Shown piece after piece: positions 33,387-41,451 of a stretch of DNA of 42,001 bases. Origin of the DNA: Sphingomonas endophytica (lineage in GTDB: Bacteria > Pseudomonadota > Alphaproteobacteria > Sphingomonadales > Sphingomonadaceae); contig NZ_LDTB01000033.1 in NCBI RefSeq assembly GCF_001476895.1, forward strand, positions 1 through 42,001. The letters are read 5' to 3'. The translations under genes were made by a program, and so were the position numbers. The notes under the pieces were generated by a model. The model searched no databases, was not told where the DNA came from, and saw nothing but the letters and a program-made list of their open reading frames with translations. Positions within the stretch are counted from its first letter, which is position 1; every line of letters starts with the position of its first letter.

Positions 33387-34633
33387 CCGATCAGCAACCG
33401 TGTGCCCAGCGCCCCCGCCAGCGCGGGGATCATCGTCGCCGCGCCGACCTTCAGGAACGCCCAGAAGCCGACATCCTCGCCCTCGCGACGGATCGCCTGC
33501 AGCCACAGGATCGTCGCCAGACTGCCGGTGATCGACAGGTTCGGCCCCAGGTCGACCCCGATCAGCAGGGCATCGACGATCACGCGCGGTGGCTGCGCCT
33601 GCGCGACGGCGGTGCTGGCGATCAGCCCGGCGGGCAGGTTGTTCATCAGGTTGGACGCGAACGCCAGCACGGTTCCCGACACGGCCGCGCCGCGTACCGG
33701 ATCGGCGGCCAGCGTCCGCAGCCCCCCGGCCACCCAGGCGATCACCCCGGTGCGGTCCAGCGCCTCGACCAGCACGAACAGCCCGGCGACCAGCGGGAGC
33801 ACGCTCCACGACACCGCGCCCGCCGTCGCCAGCGGCGAGCGCCGGACCAGTCCCGCCACGAGCAGCATTGTCGCCACGCCGGCCAGACAGGTCGGCAATC
33901 CGAGCGGCCGATCCAGTGCCGAGACGACCAGCAACACCACCACCGTCGCCGCGATGCCCGCCAGCGCCGCCTTGCCGGCCGGCGACAGCGGCGCGCGCTC
34001 GACCTCCCGCTCGCACGTGCCGGTCAGCCGCGCGCGTTCGACATGGCGCAGCGCCAGGAAGGTCACGACGATCGCGACGACCGACGGCAGCGCAAAGGAC
34101 GCGAACCACTGTCCCAGCGGCGGCATGCGCCCCCCGTACAGCACCAGATTGGCGGGATTGGAGATCGGCAGCACGAAACTGGCCGCATTGGCGATCAGCG
34201 CGCAGGCGAACAGCAGCGGCAACGGCTCCGCCCGCGCCTTGCGCGCGGCGGCATAGACCGCCGGAGTCAGCACCACCGCCGTGGCGTCGTTCGACAGGAA
34301 GGTCGTGATGACGATTCCGGTCGCATAGACCAGCAGGAACAACCGGCGCGGTGATCCACGCGCGTGATCCACCGCCGTGGCCGCCACCCAGTCGAACAGT
34401 CCCTGTTCGCGCGCGGTTTCGCTGAGCAGCATCATGCCGATCAGGAACAGATAGACATCCGCGCCCTTGGCGACCGCCATCAGTGCGTCGGCCGGCGCGA
34501 GCAGCCCCAGCACGAGCAGCAGCGCTGCGCCCGCCACCGCCCAGATCGCCTCCGGCCAGCGGAACGGCCGCGCGATCACCGCCGCGGTCGCGGCAGCGCA
34601 GATGCCCCAGGTGACGCCCGTCGCCAGAATCAT
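33383..34633 (-). CDS. ArsB/SLC13-type ion permease
   Basis: From the ATG at 34633 the protein has 416 residues and about eleven membrane helices. It carries the ion-transporter-superfamily signatures ITTFLSNDATAVVLTPAVYA, NAASFVLPISNPANLVLY and ASNLMNNLPAGL. It ends with the ArsB-like GVDLGPNLSITGSLATILWL. ArsB proteins export arsenite or antimonite; relatives carry other anions. No arsR, arsC or arsA lies nearby, so arsenic resistance is possible but not supported by context. The frame is open far upstream to 35905, but that extension is a shadow of the aldolase gene. The ATG lies 98 bases downstream of the aldolase stop, and the two genes may share a transcript. Confidence 0.82.
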   Translation of the reverse strand: MILATGVTWGICAAATAAVIARPFRWPEAIWAVAGAALLLVLGLLAPADALMAVAKGADVYLFLIGMMLLSETAREQGLFDWVAATAVDHARGSPRRLFLLVYATGIVITTFLSNDATAVVLTPAVYAAARKARAEPLPLLFACALIANAASFVLPISNPANLVLYGGRMPPLGQWFASFALPSVVAIVVTFLALRHVERARLTGTCEREVERAPLSPAGKAALAGIAATVVVLLVVSALDRPLGLPTCLAGVATMLLVAGLVRRSPLATAGAVSWSVLPLVAGLFVLVEALDRTGVIAWVAGGLRTLAADPVRGAAVSGTVLAFASNLMNNLPAGLIASTAVAQAQPPRVIVDALLIGVDLGPNLSITGSLATILWLQAIRREGEDVGFWAFLKVGAATMIPALAGALGTRLLIG

Positions 34634-34731
34634 GGCTACCGATACCGACTGATGAAGATCATGCCTCCGCCCTGCCCGATCCGCCCCGCCGGCACCAGTC
34701 GAAGCGGACGACACACGCGCATCCGCCCCTG

Positions 34732-35796
34732 TCAAGCCGCAGCGGCGACCGGCAACGCAGCCTCGGCGCACGCTTCGCGAATGTCGGCCGCCAGTTCGTC
34801 GATCCGCGCCGGATCCGCATCCCACGCGAACATGAATCGCGCGCCGCCACCGATGAAGGTATAGAAACGCCAGCCGCGCCGCAGCAGCGCGTCGAGTACC
34901 GGTTCGGGCGCGAGCAGGAAGACCGAATTGGCCTGCACCGGAAACAGCAGCGACACCGCGGCCACATCCGCGACCTGCGCCGCCAGCCGCGCCGCGCAGG
35001 CGTTGCCATGCTCGGCATTGCGCAGCCACGCGCCGCTTTCCAGAAGCCCGATCCACGGCGCGGACAGGAAGCGCATCTTCGACGCCAGCTGCCCCGCCTG
35101 CTTGCAGCGATAGGCGAAATCCTCCGCCAGCGCGGGATCGAAGAAGATCACCGCCTCGCCGACCGCCAACCCGTTCTTCGTCCCGCCGAAGCAGAGCACG
35201 TCGACGCCCGCCTCCCACGTGATCGCCGCGGGCGTGCAGTCCAGCGCCGCGCAGGCGTGAGCGAAGCGCGCGCCATCCATGTGCAGCTTCAGCCCGAGTT
35301 CGCGGCATACCGCCGAGATCGCCTTTACCTCGGCGATCGAATAGACCTGCCCCGTTTCGGTCGGCTGGGTGATCGTCACCACGCGCGGCTTGGGAAAATG
35401 GATGTCCGACCGGCTGGTCGCCAGCGCACGGATCGCGTCCGGCGTCAGTTTCCCATCCGCCGACGGGGCCAGCAGCAGCTTCGAGCCGTTCGAGAAGAAT
35501 TCCGGCGCGCCACATTCGTCCGTCTCGACATGCGCGGCCGACGAACAGATCACGCTGTGATAGGACTGGCAGAGCGACGCGAGCGCCAGCGAATTGGCGG
35601 CGGTGCCGTTGAAGACGAAGAACACCTCCGCATCCGTCGCGAACAAGGTGCGGAAACAGTCGGAGGCGCGCTGGGTCCAGTCGTCGTCGCCATATGCGAC
35701 CGCCGATCCGCCATTGGCGGCCAGCATCGCCTCCACCGCCTCCGGGCACGCCCCCGCGTAATTGTCGCTGGCGAATTGTTGTGCTTGGCCCGTCAC
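34732..35796 (-). CDS. ltaE: Low-specificity L-threonine aldolase
   Basis: The 354-residue PLP enzyme has the aldolase family layout: FASDNYAGACPEAVEAML at the N-terminus, VFNGTAANSLAL, HVETDECGAPEFF, HMDGARFAHACAAL, and the cofactor lysine K207 in CFGGTKNGLAVGEAV. It splits L-threonine or allo-threonine into glycine and acetaldehyde in the cytosol. The start is a GTG at 35796 with AGGGA seven bases upstream. That ribosome site forms part of a structured leader RNA and can pair with a GATCCCT inside it, so translation may be controlled by RNA folding. The length is normal for the family. Confidence 0.92.
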   Translation of the reverse strand: MTGQAQQFASDNYAGACPEAVEAMLAANGGSAVAYGDDDWTQRASDCFRTLFATDAEVFFVFNGTAANSLALASLCQSYHSVICSSAAHVETDECGAPEFFSNGSKLLLAPSADGKLTPDAIRALATSRSDIHFPKPRVVTITQPTETGQVYSIAEVKAISAVCRELGLKLHMDGARFAHACAALDCTPAAITWEAGVDVLCFGGTKNGLAVGEAVIFFDPALAEDFAYRCKQAGQLASKMRFLSAPWIGLLESGAWLRNAEHGNACAARLAAQVADVAAVSLLFPVQANSVFLLAPEPVLDALLRRGWRFYTFIGGGARFMFAWDADPARIDELAADIREACAEAALPVAAAA

Positions 35797-35955
35797 GTGC
35801 TGATCCCTGTCTCTGGTCCGGCATCAGGCGACGGGAACGACGATGTGGCGAGGGATCCCGTTGGTTGCCGGTCCGGCCACATCCCTCCGTTACCGGAGGC
35901 GCCACCTTGCTCGGGAGCAGGTTGGCGTCGAACTTGGTCCGACTCTTGATGCTGA
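35797..35955 (-). ncRNA. Structured 5' leader RNA of threonine aldolase (candidate riboswitch, class unknown)
   Basis: Read on the minus strand, GCATCA (35952-35947) pairs with TGATGC (35826-35821). This encloses four hairpins packed end to end without spare bases: GTCGGAC-CAA-GTTCGAC (35943-35927), a GCC..TGCTC/GAGCA..GGC stem (35926-35900), CCTCCG-GTAA-CGGAGG (35899-35884) and GATGTGGC/GCCACATC (35883-35842). The first stem contains a G-U pair that would be an A-C mismatch on the other strand, which fixes the orientation. The last loop holds GATCCCT (35857-35851). This can pair with GAGGGAT just upstream (35887-35881) or with the ribosome site AGGGATC (35808-35802), a switch-like choice. 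ATCAAGAG, GGAGGGA and CGGCAACC recall S-box SAM riboswitch words in order, but the overall shape does not fit that class. Confidence 0.6.
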
Positions 35956-35984
35956 GCGTTCGTTACCGTCGTGACGATCGCCGG

Positions 35985-37073
35985 TCAAGGATCGAGCGGA
36001 TCGGCCGGATCGACGCGCAGCGACAGGCGCGACGCGCGTACCGCGATGGCGGTCGGCGCGATACGCGGACCGATGGCTGCGGGTTGATAACCGAGCTCGC
36101 GGCTGTTGCGCTCGACGAAGGCGGGGCTGGCGATCGCATCGATGTGCGGCACGTTGCTGATGACCAGCATGTCGCGATCGAGCGGCGCCCCCAGCGCGAC
36201 CAGCCGCCGCGTCGCGTTGCGCAGGTTGGTCGTGGTGTGCCGTGCATAGGGCTCGACGACGATCGCCTCGGGGGGGATGCCGTAGCGTTCGATCAGCGCG
36301 CGCCGCATCTCCAGCGCCTCGACATGTGGCGTGTCGCGCGGATGCACCGCGCTTCCGCTCACGATGATGAACGGCGCCTCGCCCGCCGCATGACGTTCCG
36401 CCGCCATCCGCACGTTCAGCTTGCCGCGCGCACTCAGCGGCGTGGCCGGATCCTCCGGCCCGACGCCCAGCGCCAGAATCGCCGTATACCGCCAGCGCGC
36501 CCAGTCCAGCGTCTTCGCCCGCGCCAGCGCGGGCGCATTGTAGCGCCGGTCGAGCGGCTCGAAGGCGACCGCGGCGTCCTTGTCATTGACGTCGAGCAGC
36601 GCGAGCGCGAGCGACAGGCTGACGTCGCCCCCGGTCGCCGGATCACGCTGCTGCGCGCTGGCCAGCCACACCGCATCCGCCACCTTGGCCGCGAAGCCCG
36701 TGCTGCCGAAGGGCTCGTCCGACCCGTCGATCAGTGGATAGCGCGGCAGCTTGCCGACACCATAGACGCGCAGTACCTCGTTCAGCCCATCGACCTCGCG
36801 ACGCACATCGTCGCCGTGCGTGGCCGCCGCCATGGCCAGCGCCTCGCGCTCCTCGTCGCGCAGGATCGCCGCCGCGACCACACATGCCGGGGCCTGCGCA
36901 CAAGCCGAGACCCGTGCGTCACGCGCGGCGAGCGCCGGCACATGCCCGGCCAGCGACGGGAACAGCCGCGCCGCCAGCGCCGCCAGTCGCGCGTCGCGCA
37001 CCGGCGCGGCGACGACGGGGGCAGCGCTCAGCGCCGCCGCCACTGCCGCCCACCGCGCCCCGCGCCTCACCAC
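35985..37073 (-). CDS. YdcF-like DUF218 protein, exported
   Basis: The 362-residue protein begins with a signal-like stretch (RRGARWAAVAAALSAAPVVAAP). From about residue 190 it has a DUF218 domain of the YdcF/SanA/ElyC type: AILALGVGPED, PFIIVSGSAVHPRDTPHVEA, GIPPEAIVVEPYARHTTTNLRNA and DMLVISNVPH. The N-terminal half (residues 30-185) is helical and not recognised. DUF218 proteins bind nucleotides or act in envelope homeostasis; the reaction is not settled. The GTG start lies inside the end of TonB receptor 3 with a 7-base overlap, so the two are co-translated and may share a function. The gene ends 33 bases upstream of the aldolase leader RNA. Confidence 0.8.
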   Translation of the reverse strand: MVRRGARWAAVAAALSAAPVVAAPVRDARLAALAARLFPSLAGHVPALAARDARVSACAQAPACVVAAAILRDEEREALAMAAATHGDDVRREVDGLNEVLRVYGVGKLPRYPLIDGSDEPFGSTGFAAKVADAVWLASAQQRDPATGGDVSLSLALALLDVNDKDAAVAFEPLDRRYNAPALARAKTLDWARWRYTAILALGVGPEDPATPLSARGKLNVRMAAERHAAGEAPFIIVSGSAVHPRDTPHVEALEMRRALIERYGIPPEAIVVEPYARHTTTNLRNATRRLVALGAPLDRDMLVISNVPHIDAIASPAFVERNSRELGYQPAAIGPRIAPTAIAVRASRLSLRVDPADPLDP

Positions 37074-39592
37074 GCCTTGCTCACGATGAAGCGCACGCTG
37101 CGCCCGAAGATCGGGCGACCGTAGATCGCGTCGCGCGTCGTCTGCCCGTCGAGCTGGTCGGTACGCGGATTACCCTCCGTGAGCCCCTTGTTGTTGAAGA
37201 TATTGTCGCCCACCACCTGGAACTGGAACCCCTTGTGGGTCAGCGTCGCGCCCAGCCCGAAGATGTTGTATGACGGCAGCCGCGTGTTGTTGAACAGGTC
37301 GACGTAGCGACGCCCGACATACTCGTAGCGGCCATAGACCTCCACCTGATCGCCACCCGCGTCGAACGAGAAGGTGGGGCGGATGTTGCCGAACACCTTC
37401 GGCTCGCGGATGATCTGGTTGCCGTTCACCGCCGAGGGATCGGCCCCGGCGCTGTTCTGCAGGTTCTTGTACTGCGGATCCTGATAGGTGAACGAACCGG
37501 AGACGAAGAACCAGCGTGCCGGGGCCAGCGTGCCGTCCACCTCGACACCCTTGACCTCGGCCTGGCCGATGAACGGCACCGCCTGATCGTTGCGCCCGGT
37601 TGCCGGATTGAACGCCACGAACGACGCATTGAACGGATCGAACTTGGTGTAGAAGCCGGTCAGGTACAGGTAATTGCGACCGAACGATGCCTTCAGCCCG
37701 GCCTCGTACTGGTCCGCCTGCGTCTTCACCAGCACCGGGTTGATGTTGTAATAGCTGGCCGATTGCGGCGGCACTTCCAGATGCGAGGCGCGGATATAGC
37801 CGCCGAAATGCTCGCTCGCGTCGTAATTGGCGCCGATCGTCCAGTTCAGCGCGGTCGGGCTGTCCTTGCGCGACTGCCGCGCCCCGTCGAAGCTGCGGAC
37901 ATTGTTGTCGGCCAGCGTCGTGGGATCGCCCAGATTGACCGAGGTCGACGTCAGGCCATACCCCTCGATATTGTACCATTCGTGGCGGATCCCGCCGTCG
38001 ATGCGCAGGCCCGGCAGCACCTCCCACGTGTCGTTGGCGTAGAGCGAATAGACGGTCGAATCGACATCGCCCTGGTTCAACGTCGTGCCGTAGCGCAGCA
38101 CGCCCTTGTCGGTGACATAACCCAGCACCGCGCCGCTCGCCGAGTAGGCGACGAGGTCCAGCGTGCGCGGCTTGCCGCGCACTTCCATCAGATAATCCTG
38201 ATAGACCGCCTTGTTGGTCAGCCCGTAGGCGGAGGCATAGCCGCCGATCCGCAGGTCGTGCGTGCCCAGCCCCGTCTCGAACTTGCGCGTGACGCTGACA
38301 TCGCCCTGCCCCGAATAAAAGCTGGAGCCGACGCCGCGATACTGCGCCTGCACCACCAGCCCCGAGGCGGCATAGGGATCGTAGGCGGTCGCGCCGTTCG
38401 TGCCCGACAGGGCATAGCCCAGCCGTGCGACCGGCGTCGCGGTGGTGCCGAACGCCGTGTTGGCCGCGTTGCGGAAGCCGGCGGCGAAGGTGTTCGCGTC
38501 GACGGGATTGGATGTCGAATAGAGCGCGTCGAAGTTCAGCCGCCCCTTGGTGTAGCCGCCGCGCACCGCGACCTGCCACCCGTTGAAATCGGCGTCATAT
38601 TGCAGGCCGATATTGCCGTATTCCATGTGGCGCCCATCGGCGAGATCGCGCGTCTCGCTTTGCACCACGCCCGCCCCGTCACGATATTTCAGCGTCACGC
38701 CACGGAAGGCGGGCGAGTTGAGCGTGCCGTGGAAGAAGTCGATATACGGGTTCAGCGACACCGACGGGTTGCGCGGATCGGCGACCGGAATCGGCAGATA
38801 GAAGGTATTGTGATCGTTAAGATAATTGACGCTCACCCGGATCGAGCCATTGTCCAGGTCATGCTTGATGTTGGCGCGGATCTGTCCGCCGCGATCATTG
38901 GGGAAACCGTTGTCGCGCTGCCCGCCGTCGCGACGCAGGAAGCCGCCCACGGCATAATAGGTCCGCTCGCCCAGCGGCCCGGACTGCATCGCATCGAGAC
39001 GGTAGAGATCGGTCGTACCGACCGTCACCTGCACCTTGCCGCGCGGCGTGTCGCGGCCGGTCACGGTGATGTTGTTGACGATCGCCGCGGCCTGGCTCGC
39101 GAAGATCGGCGCCGGGCCGCCGCGCACCACCTCGACCCGCTCGGTCATCAGGTCGTATCGGTTGAGGCTGTCGCCGCGAAAGAAGTTACCGTTGATGTCG
39201 TGGAACAGCGGCAGGCCGTCCTGCTGGAACACCGCATAGCCATCATCGGTGGGGATGCCGCGGATACGCGTGACGTTCTGCACCTCGCCGCCGGTCGCCT
39301 CGACCTGAATGCCGGGCAGCTTGCCGAGCAGATCCGCGACATTGAGCGGCGCCAGCCGCTTCACATCGTCCTGATTCAGCGAATTGACCGCATAGGAGAC
39401 GTCGAAGCGCCGCTGCCGCCGCGCCGATCCGGTAACGATGATGTCGGACGGCGCCTCGTCGCCCTGCGCGGCGGTCGCGTCGGCGGTCGGCGTCGTCGGT
39501 TCCGCGCCGGTCTGGGCGAATGACGGCGTGCCGATCGCGAGCAGCGTCAGCGAGGTCGCGCACAAGAGTGCGCGCTTGGCGAAAGCGTTCAT
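37067..39592 (-). CDS. TonB-dependent outer-membrane receptor 3
   Basis: From the ATG at 39592 (GGGGA upstream) the protein has 841 residues. The signal peptide ends GTPSFAQ, the TonB-box-like SDIIVTGSARRQRRFDVS follows, and then the plug (LNVADLLGKLPGIQVEATGG ... RVEVVRGGPAPIFASQAAAIVNN). The long barrel ends in SVRFIVSKAW. It differs from receptors 1 and 2 in its plug wording (GGPAPIFASQAAAIVNNITV) and probably imports another compound. The frame extends 18 codons upstream to 39646, but that part lacks a ribosome site and the signal peptide would be displaced. The following YdcF-like gene overlaps it. The pair is divergent from the cell-wall hydrolase. Confidence 0.92.
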   Translation of the reverse strand: MNAFAKRALLCATSLTLLAIGTPSFAQTGAEPTTPTADATAAQGDEAPSDIIVTGSARRQRRFDVSYAVNSLNQDDVKRLAPLNVADLLGKLPGIQVEATGGEVQNVTRIRGIPTDDGYAVFQQDGLPLFHDINGNFFRGDSLNRYDLMTERVEVVRGGPAPIFASQAAAIVNNITVTGRDTPRGKVQVTVGTTDLYRLDAMQSGPLGERTYYAVGGFLRRDGGQRDNGFPNDRGGQIRANIKHDLDNGSIRVSVNYLNDHNTFYLPIPVADPRNPSVSLNPYIDFFHGTLNSPAFRGVTLKYRDGAGVVQSETRDLADGRHMEYGNIGLQYDADFNGWQVAVRGGYTKGRLNFDALYSTSNPVDANTFAAGFRNAANTAFGTTATPVARLGYALSGTNGATAYDPYAASGLVVQAQYRGVGSSFYSGQGDVSVTRKFETGLGTHDLRIGGYASAYGLTNKAVYQDYLMEVRGKPRTLDLVAYSASGAVLGYVTDKGVLRYGTTLNQGDVDSTVYSLYANDTWEVLPGLRIDGGIRHEWYNIEGYGLTSTSVNLGDPTTLADNNVRSFDGARQSRKDSPTALNWTIGANYDASEHFGGYIRASHLEVPPQSASYYNINPVLVKTQADQYEAGLKASFGRNYLYLTGFYTKFDPFNASFVAFNPATGRNDQAVPFIGQAEVKGVEVDGTLAPARWFFVSGSFTYQDPQYKNLQNSAGADPSAVNGNQIIREPKVFGNIRPTFSFDAGGDQVEVYGRYEYVGRRYVDLFNNTRLPSYNIFGLGATLTHKGFQFQVVGDNIFNNKGLTEGNPRTDQLDGQTTRDAIYGRPIFGRSVRFIVSKAW

Positions 39593-39739
39593 GGTGTCCC
39601 CGTTTGTTATCGAATTTGCAGTGCCCCTGCGCACGAAATACGACAATTTGGTGAAAAGGCTACGTTTATCGTCGACGTGACTGTCGCTTCATCGCTTGCC
39701 ACCCACTGGCGACAGGTGCCATCGCCACGACAAGCCTGT
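39593..39739. promoter_or_regulatory. Divergent control region, TonB receptor 3 / cell-wall hydrolase
   Basis: The first half is AT-rich (GTTTGTTATCGAATTTGCAG and TACGACAATTTGGTG). That suits the minus-strand promoter of the receptor; a weak TTGTCG (-35) with CACTGC (-10) can be seen on that strand. No firm promoter is recognised for the hydrolase, and no clear operator palindrome is visible. Confidence 0.3.
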
Positions 39740-40450
39740 ATGGGCCGCGCCGTGGCCCCGCGTCGTCCCGCCCCCCGCCCGCGCGGCACGCGCGCCCGTC
39801 GCCGCCACCGCCGCCGTGGCACGACGCTGCGGGCGTGGTGGCTTCTGCTCGCGCTGTCGATGCTGGGCGCCGTCGGCGTGGCGCTGCTCGCCCGGCGCAT
39901 GACGCCGCCCGCGCGGATCGAGCCGCTGTCGATGGAGGAAGCGCGCGCCTCCAACGCCGCCGTCCCGATCGCTCCGGCGCGTGCCCCCCGCCCCTTTCGC
40001 TTTCGCGGCGGCGCGGCCGAGCGGGCGCAAGCGCTCGATTGCCTCGCCACCGCCGCGCTCTACGAGGTCGGCGACGATCCACGCGGACAGCGCGCGGTGA
40101 TGCAGGTCATCCTGAACCGCGTCGGACGACCGGGCTTCCCCGGCACGATTTGCGGCGTCGTCTATCAGGGATCGGCGCGCAGTACCGGTTGCCAGTTCTC
40201 CTTCACCTGCGACCGTTCCTTCACGCGCCGTCCGCAACATGTCGGCTGGGCACGCGCGCGCCGCGCCGCCCGTCGCGCGCTGTCCGGCGGCACCTTCCCC
40301 GCCGTCGGGCGCGCGACCCATTACCATGCCGACTGGATGGTCCCCTATTGGCGCGACACGCTGGTGAAGGTGGGCAAGGTCGGCCCGCACCTGTTCTACG
40401 AGGGCAATCGGCGAAGCTTGACGTTGCGGAACCAGACCGGCTCGCCGTGA
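39740..40450 (+). CDS. SleB-type cell-wall hydrolase
   Basis: From the ATG at 39740 the protein has 236 residues. An extremely arginine-rich cytosolic tail (RRPAPRPRGTRARRRHRRRG) leads into one membrane helix (AWWLLLALSMLGAVGVALLA), so it is anchored with its catalytic part in the periplasm. The Hydrolase_2 (SleB) domain follows: CLATAALYEVGDDPRGQRAVMQVILNRV with the likely catalytic glutamate, then CQFSFTCD and ATHYHADWMVPYW. SleB-type enzymes are lytic transglycosylases or amidases that cut peptidoglycan. The frame begins upstream with a GTG at 39677, but ribosome sites are poor at both starts. Its 3' end overlaps the convergent DUF1080 gene by 55 bases. Confidence 0.82.
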   Translation: MGRAVAPRRPAPRPRGTRARRRHRRRGTTLRAWWLLLALSMLGAVGVALLARRMTPPARIEPLSMEEARASNAAVPIAPARAPRPFRFRGGAAERAQALDCLATAALYEVGDDPRGQRAVMQVILNRVGRPGFPGTICGVVYQGSARSTGCQFSFTCDRSFTRRPQHVGWARARRAARRALSGGTFPAVGRATHYHADWMVPYWRDTLVKVGKVGPHLFYEGNRRSLTLRNQTGSP

Positions 40451-41127
40451 TCCTGCAGCGCGATGACCCCGCTGTCGAATGTGCCGAACAGCGGCATGTC
40501 CTTGAACTTCGACGCCGCCACCCGTGCGCGCCATGCCGGATCGCCATAGGAGACGTCGGCGGTCAGCGTACCGTTCAGCCATTGCCGGATCCGCCCCCGA
40601 TCGACCCGCAGCCGCGCATGGTTCCAGCTTCCCGCCGGCTTCGCCGCGCCGACCGGGGGCACCGTCAGGTCATACAGGGCGCCGGCCCGGTGCGACGGGA
40701 TCTTGCCGTCGCGGTGCCCGACGTCGTCGAGGATCTGCATCTCCAGCCCGGTCTCATAGACATGCCGGGTCTGCGGCACGTCGCGCGCCAGATACAACAC
40801 CCCGCTGTTGCCGCCCGGCGCAACCTTCCAGTCGAGGGTCAGCTCGAACGTGCCGTACCGTTCAGCGGTGACCAGATCGCCGCCGCTCATCTGCCCGTCG
40901 TGCCGATCCAGCATCAGCACGCCGTCCTTGACCGTCCATGACGGGCTCGGCGTGCCCCCGGAAAACGATCCCCAGCCGCTCAGGTCGCGGCCGTTGAACA
41001 GCAACTGCCAGCCCTCCGCCCGTTCCTGACGGGTCAGCCTGTTGGTCGTCCCCGTCCGCTCCGCCCCGGGCGCGCCCGCGCTCACCAGCACCGCCGCCGC
41101 CATCGCGACCTTCCACCATCCGATCAT
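40396..41127 (-). CDS. Secreted 3-keto-disaccharide hydrolase family protein (DUF1080)
   Basis: From the ATG at 41127 (AGAGGAGA upstream) the protein has 243 residues with a signal peptide, MIGWWKVAMAAAVLVSAGAPGA. The mature part is one DUF1080/PF06439 jelly-roll: GWQLLFNGRDLSGWGSF, SWTVKDGVLML, GTFELTLDWKVAPGGNSGVLYL, YETGLEMQILDD, SWNHARLRV, HGEPVWFRNVKLR. The family is named for 3-keto-disaccharide hydrolases, which split glycosides already oxidised at C3. A GMC/subunit-3 dehydrogenase pair of the right type to make such 3-keto sugars lies at 25.0-27.3 kb, though not adjacent. An upstream open frame to 41352 is not needed, because it would bury the signal peptide. Confidence 0.87.
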   Translation of the reverse strand: MIGWWKVAMAAAVLVSAGAPGAERTGTTNRLTRQERAEGWQLLFNGRDLSGWGSFSGGTPSPSWTVKDGVLMLDRHDGQMSGGDLVTAERYGTFELTLDWKVAPGGNSGVLYLARDVPQTRHVYETGLEMQILDDVGHRDGKIPSHRAGALYDLTVPPVGAAKPAGSWNHARLRVDRGRIRQWLNGTLTADVSYGDPAWRARVAASKFKDMPLFGTFDSGVIALQDHGEPVWFRNVKLRRLPS

Positions 41128-41451
41128 CGCGCTCTCCTCTGCCATCCGGCGTGGCGCACCGTGACGCGACACGCAAGGGGTTGGAAAGACGACCATAGCG
41201 GTCGATCGCCTCCCGGGCCTGGCGACGGCGCGATACGCTGGCTGCGCAACCCCGACTTTCCGATTACAAACGCGGTGGGCAATGTCGTGACGATCGGCCG
41301 CATCGGGCACGAGATCACCGCCGATAAGATCGCCACCGATCGGCTCGAACACGGCTGCGCGACGCCATGGGCGATACCGGAAGCCGAGGGGGGTCGGCCA
41401 GTTGTGGCGCGCGATCGCGGACCTGATCCGCCGCCGACGCGCGGCGCGGCG
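41128..41451. other. Gap with a possible degenerate coding remnant
   Basis: No intact gene is supported in these 324 bases. On the plus strand one frame (from GTG 41161) reads GDGAIRWLRNPDFPITNAVGNVV and on to GRIGHEITADKIATDRLEHG, which looks more protein-like than the surrounding shadow frames. It then runs into sequence antisense to the amidase. A decayed gene or a frame-shifted remnant is possible. The two flanking minus-strand genes would need a promoter here for the DUF1080 gene. Confidence 0.25.

Noticed and set aside
34634..35905. N-terminal extension of the ArsB-like permease to 840 residues
   Set aside because: The extra part overlaps threonine aldolase in another frame and does not look like a membrane protein. 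The ATG at 34633 gives the normal length.
35797..35955. Direct call of the aldolase leader as an S-box (SAM-I) or glycine riboswitch
   Set aside because: Only short words match SAM-I. The helix order and a long insertion do not fit, and no tandem glycine-aptamer core is visible. The class is left open.
37763..39523. 586-codon plus-strand frame inside TonB receptor 3
   Set aside because: It is antisense to the receptor with shadow-type composition (repeated R, V, I, A), and no domain is recognisable.
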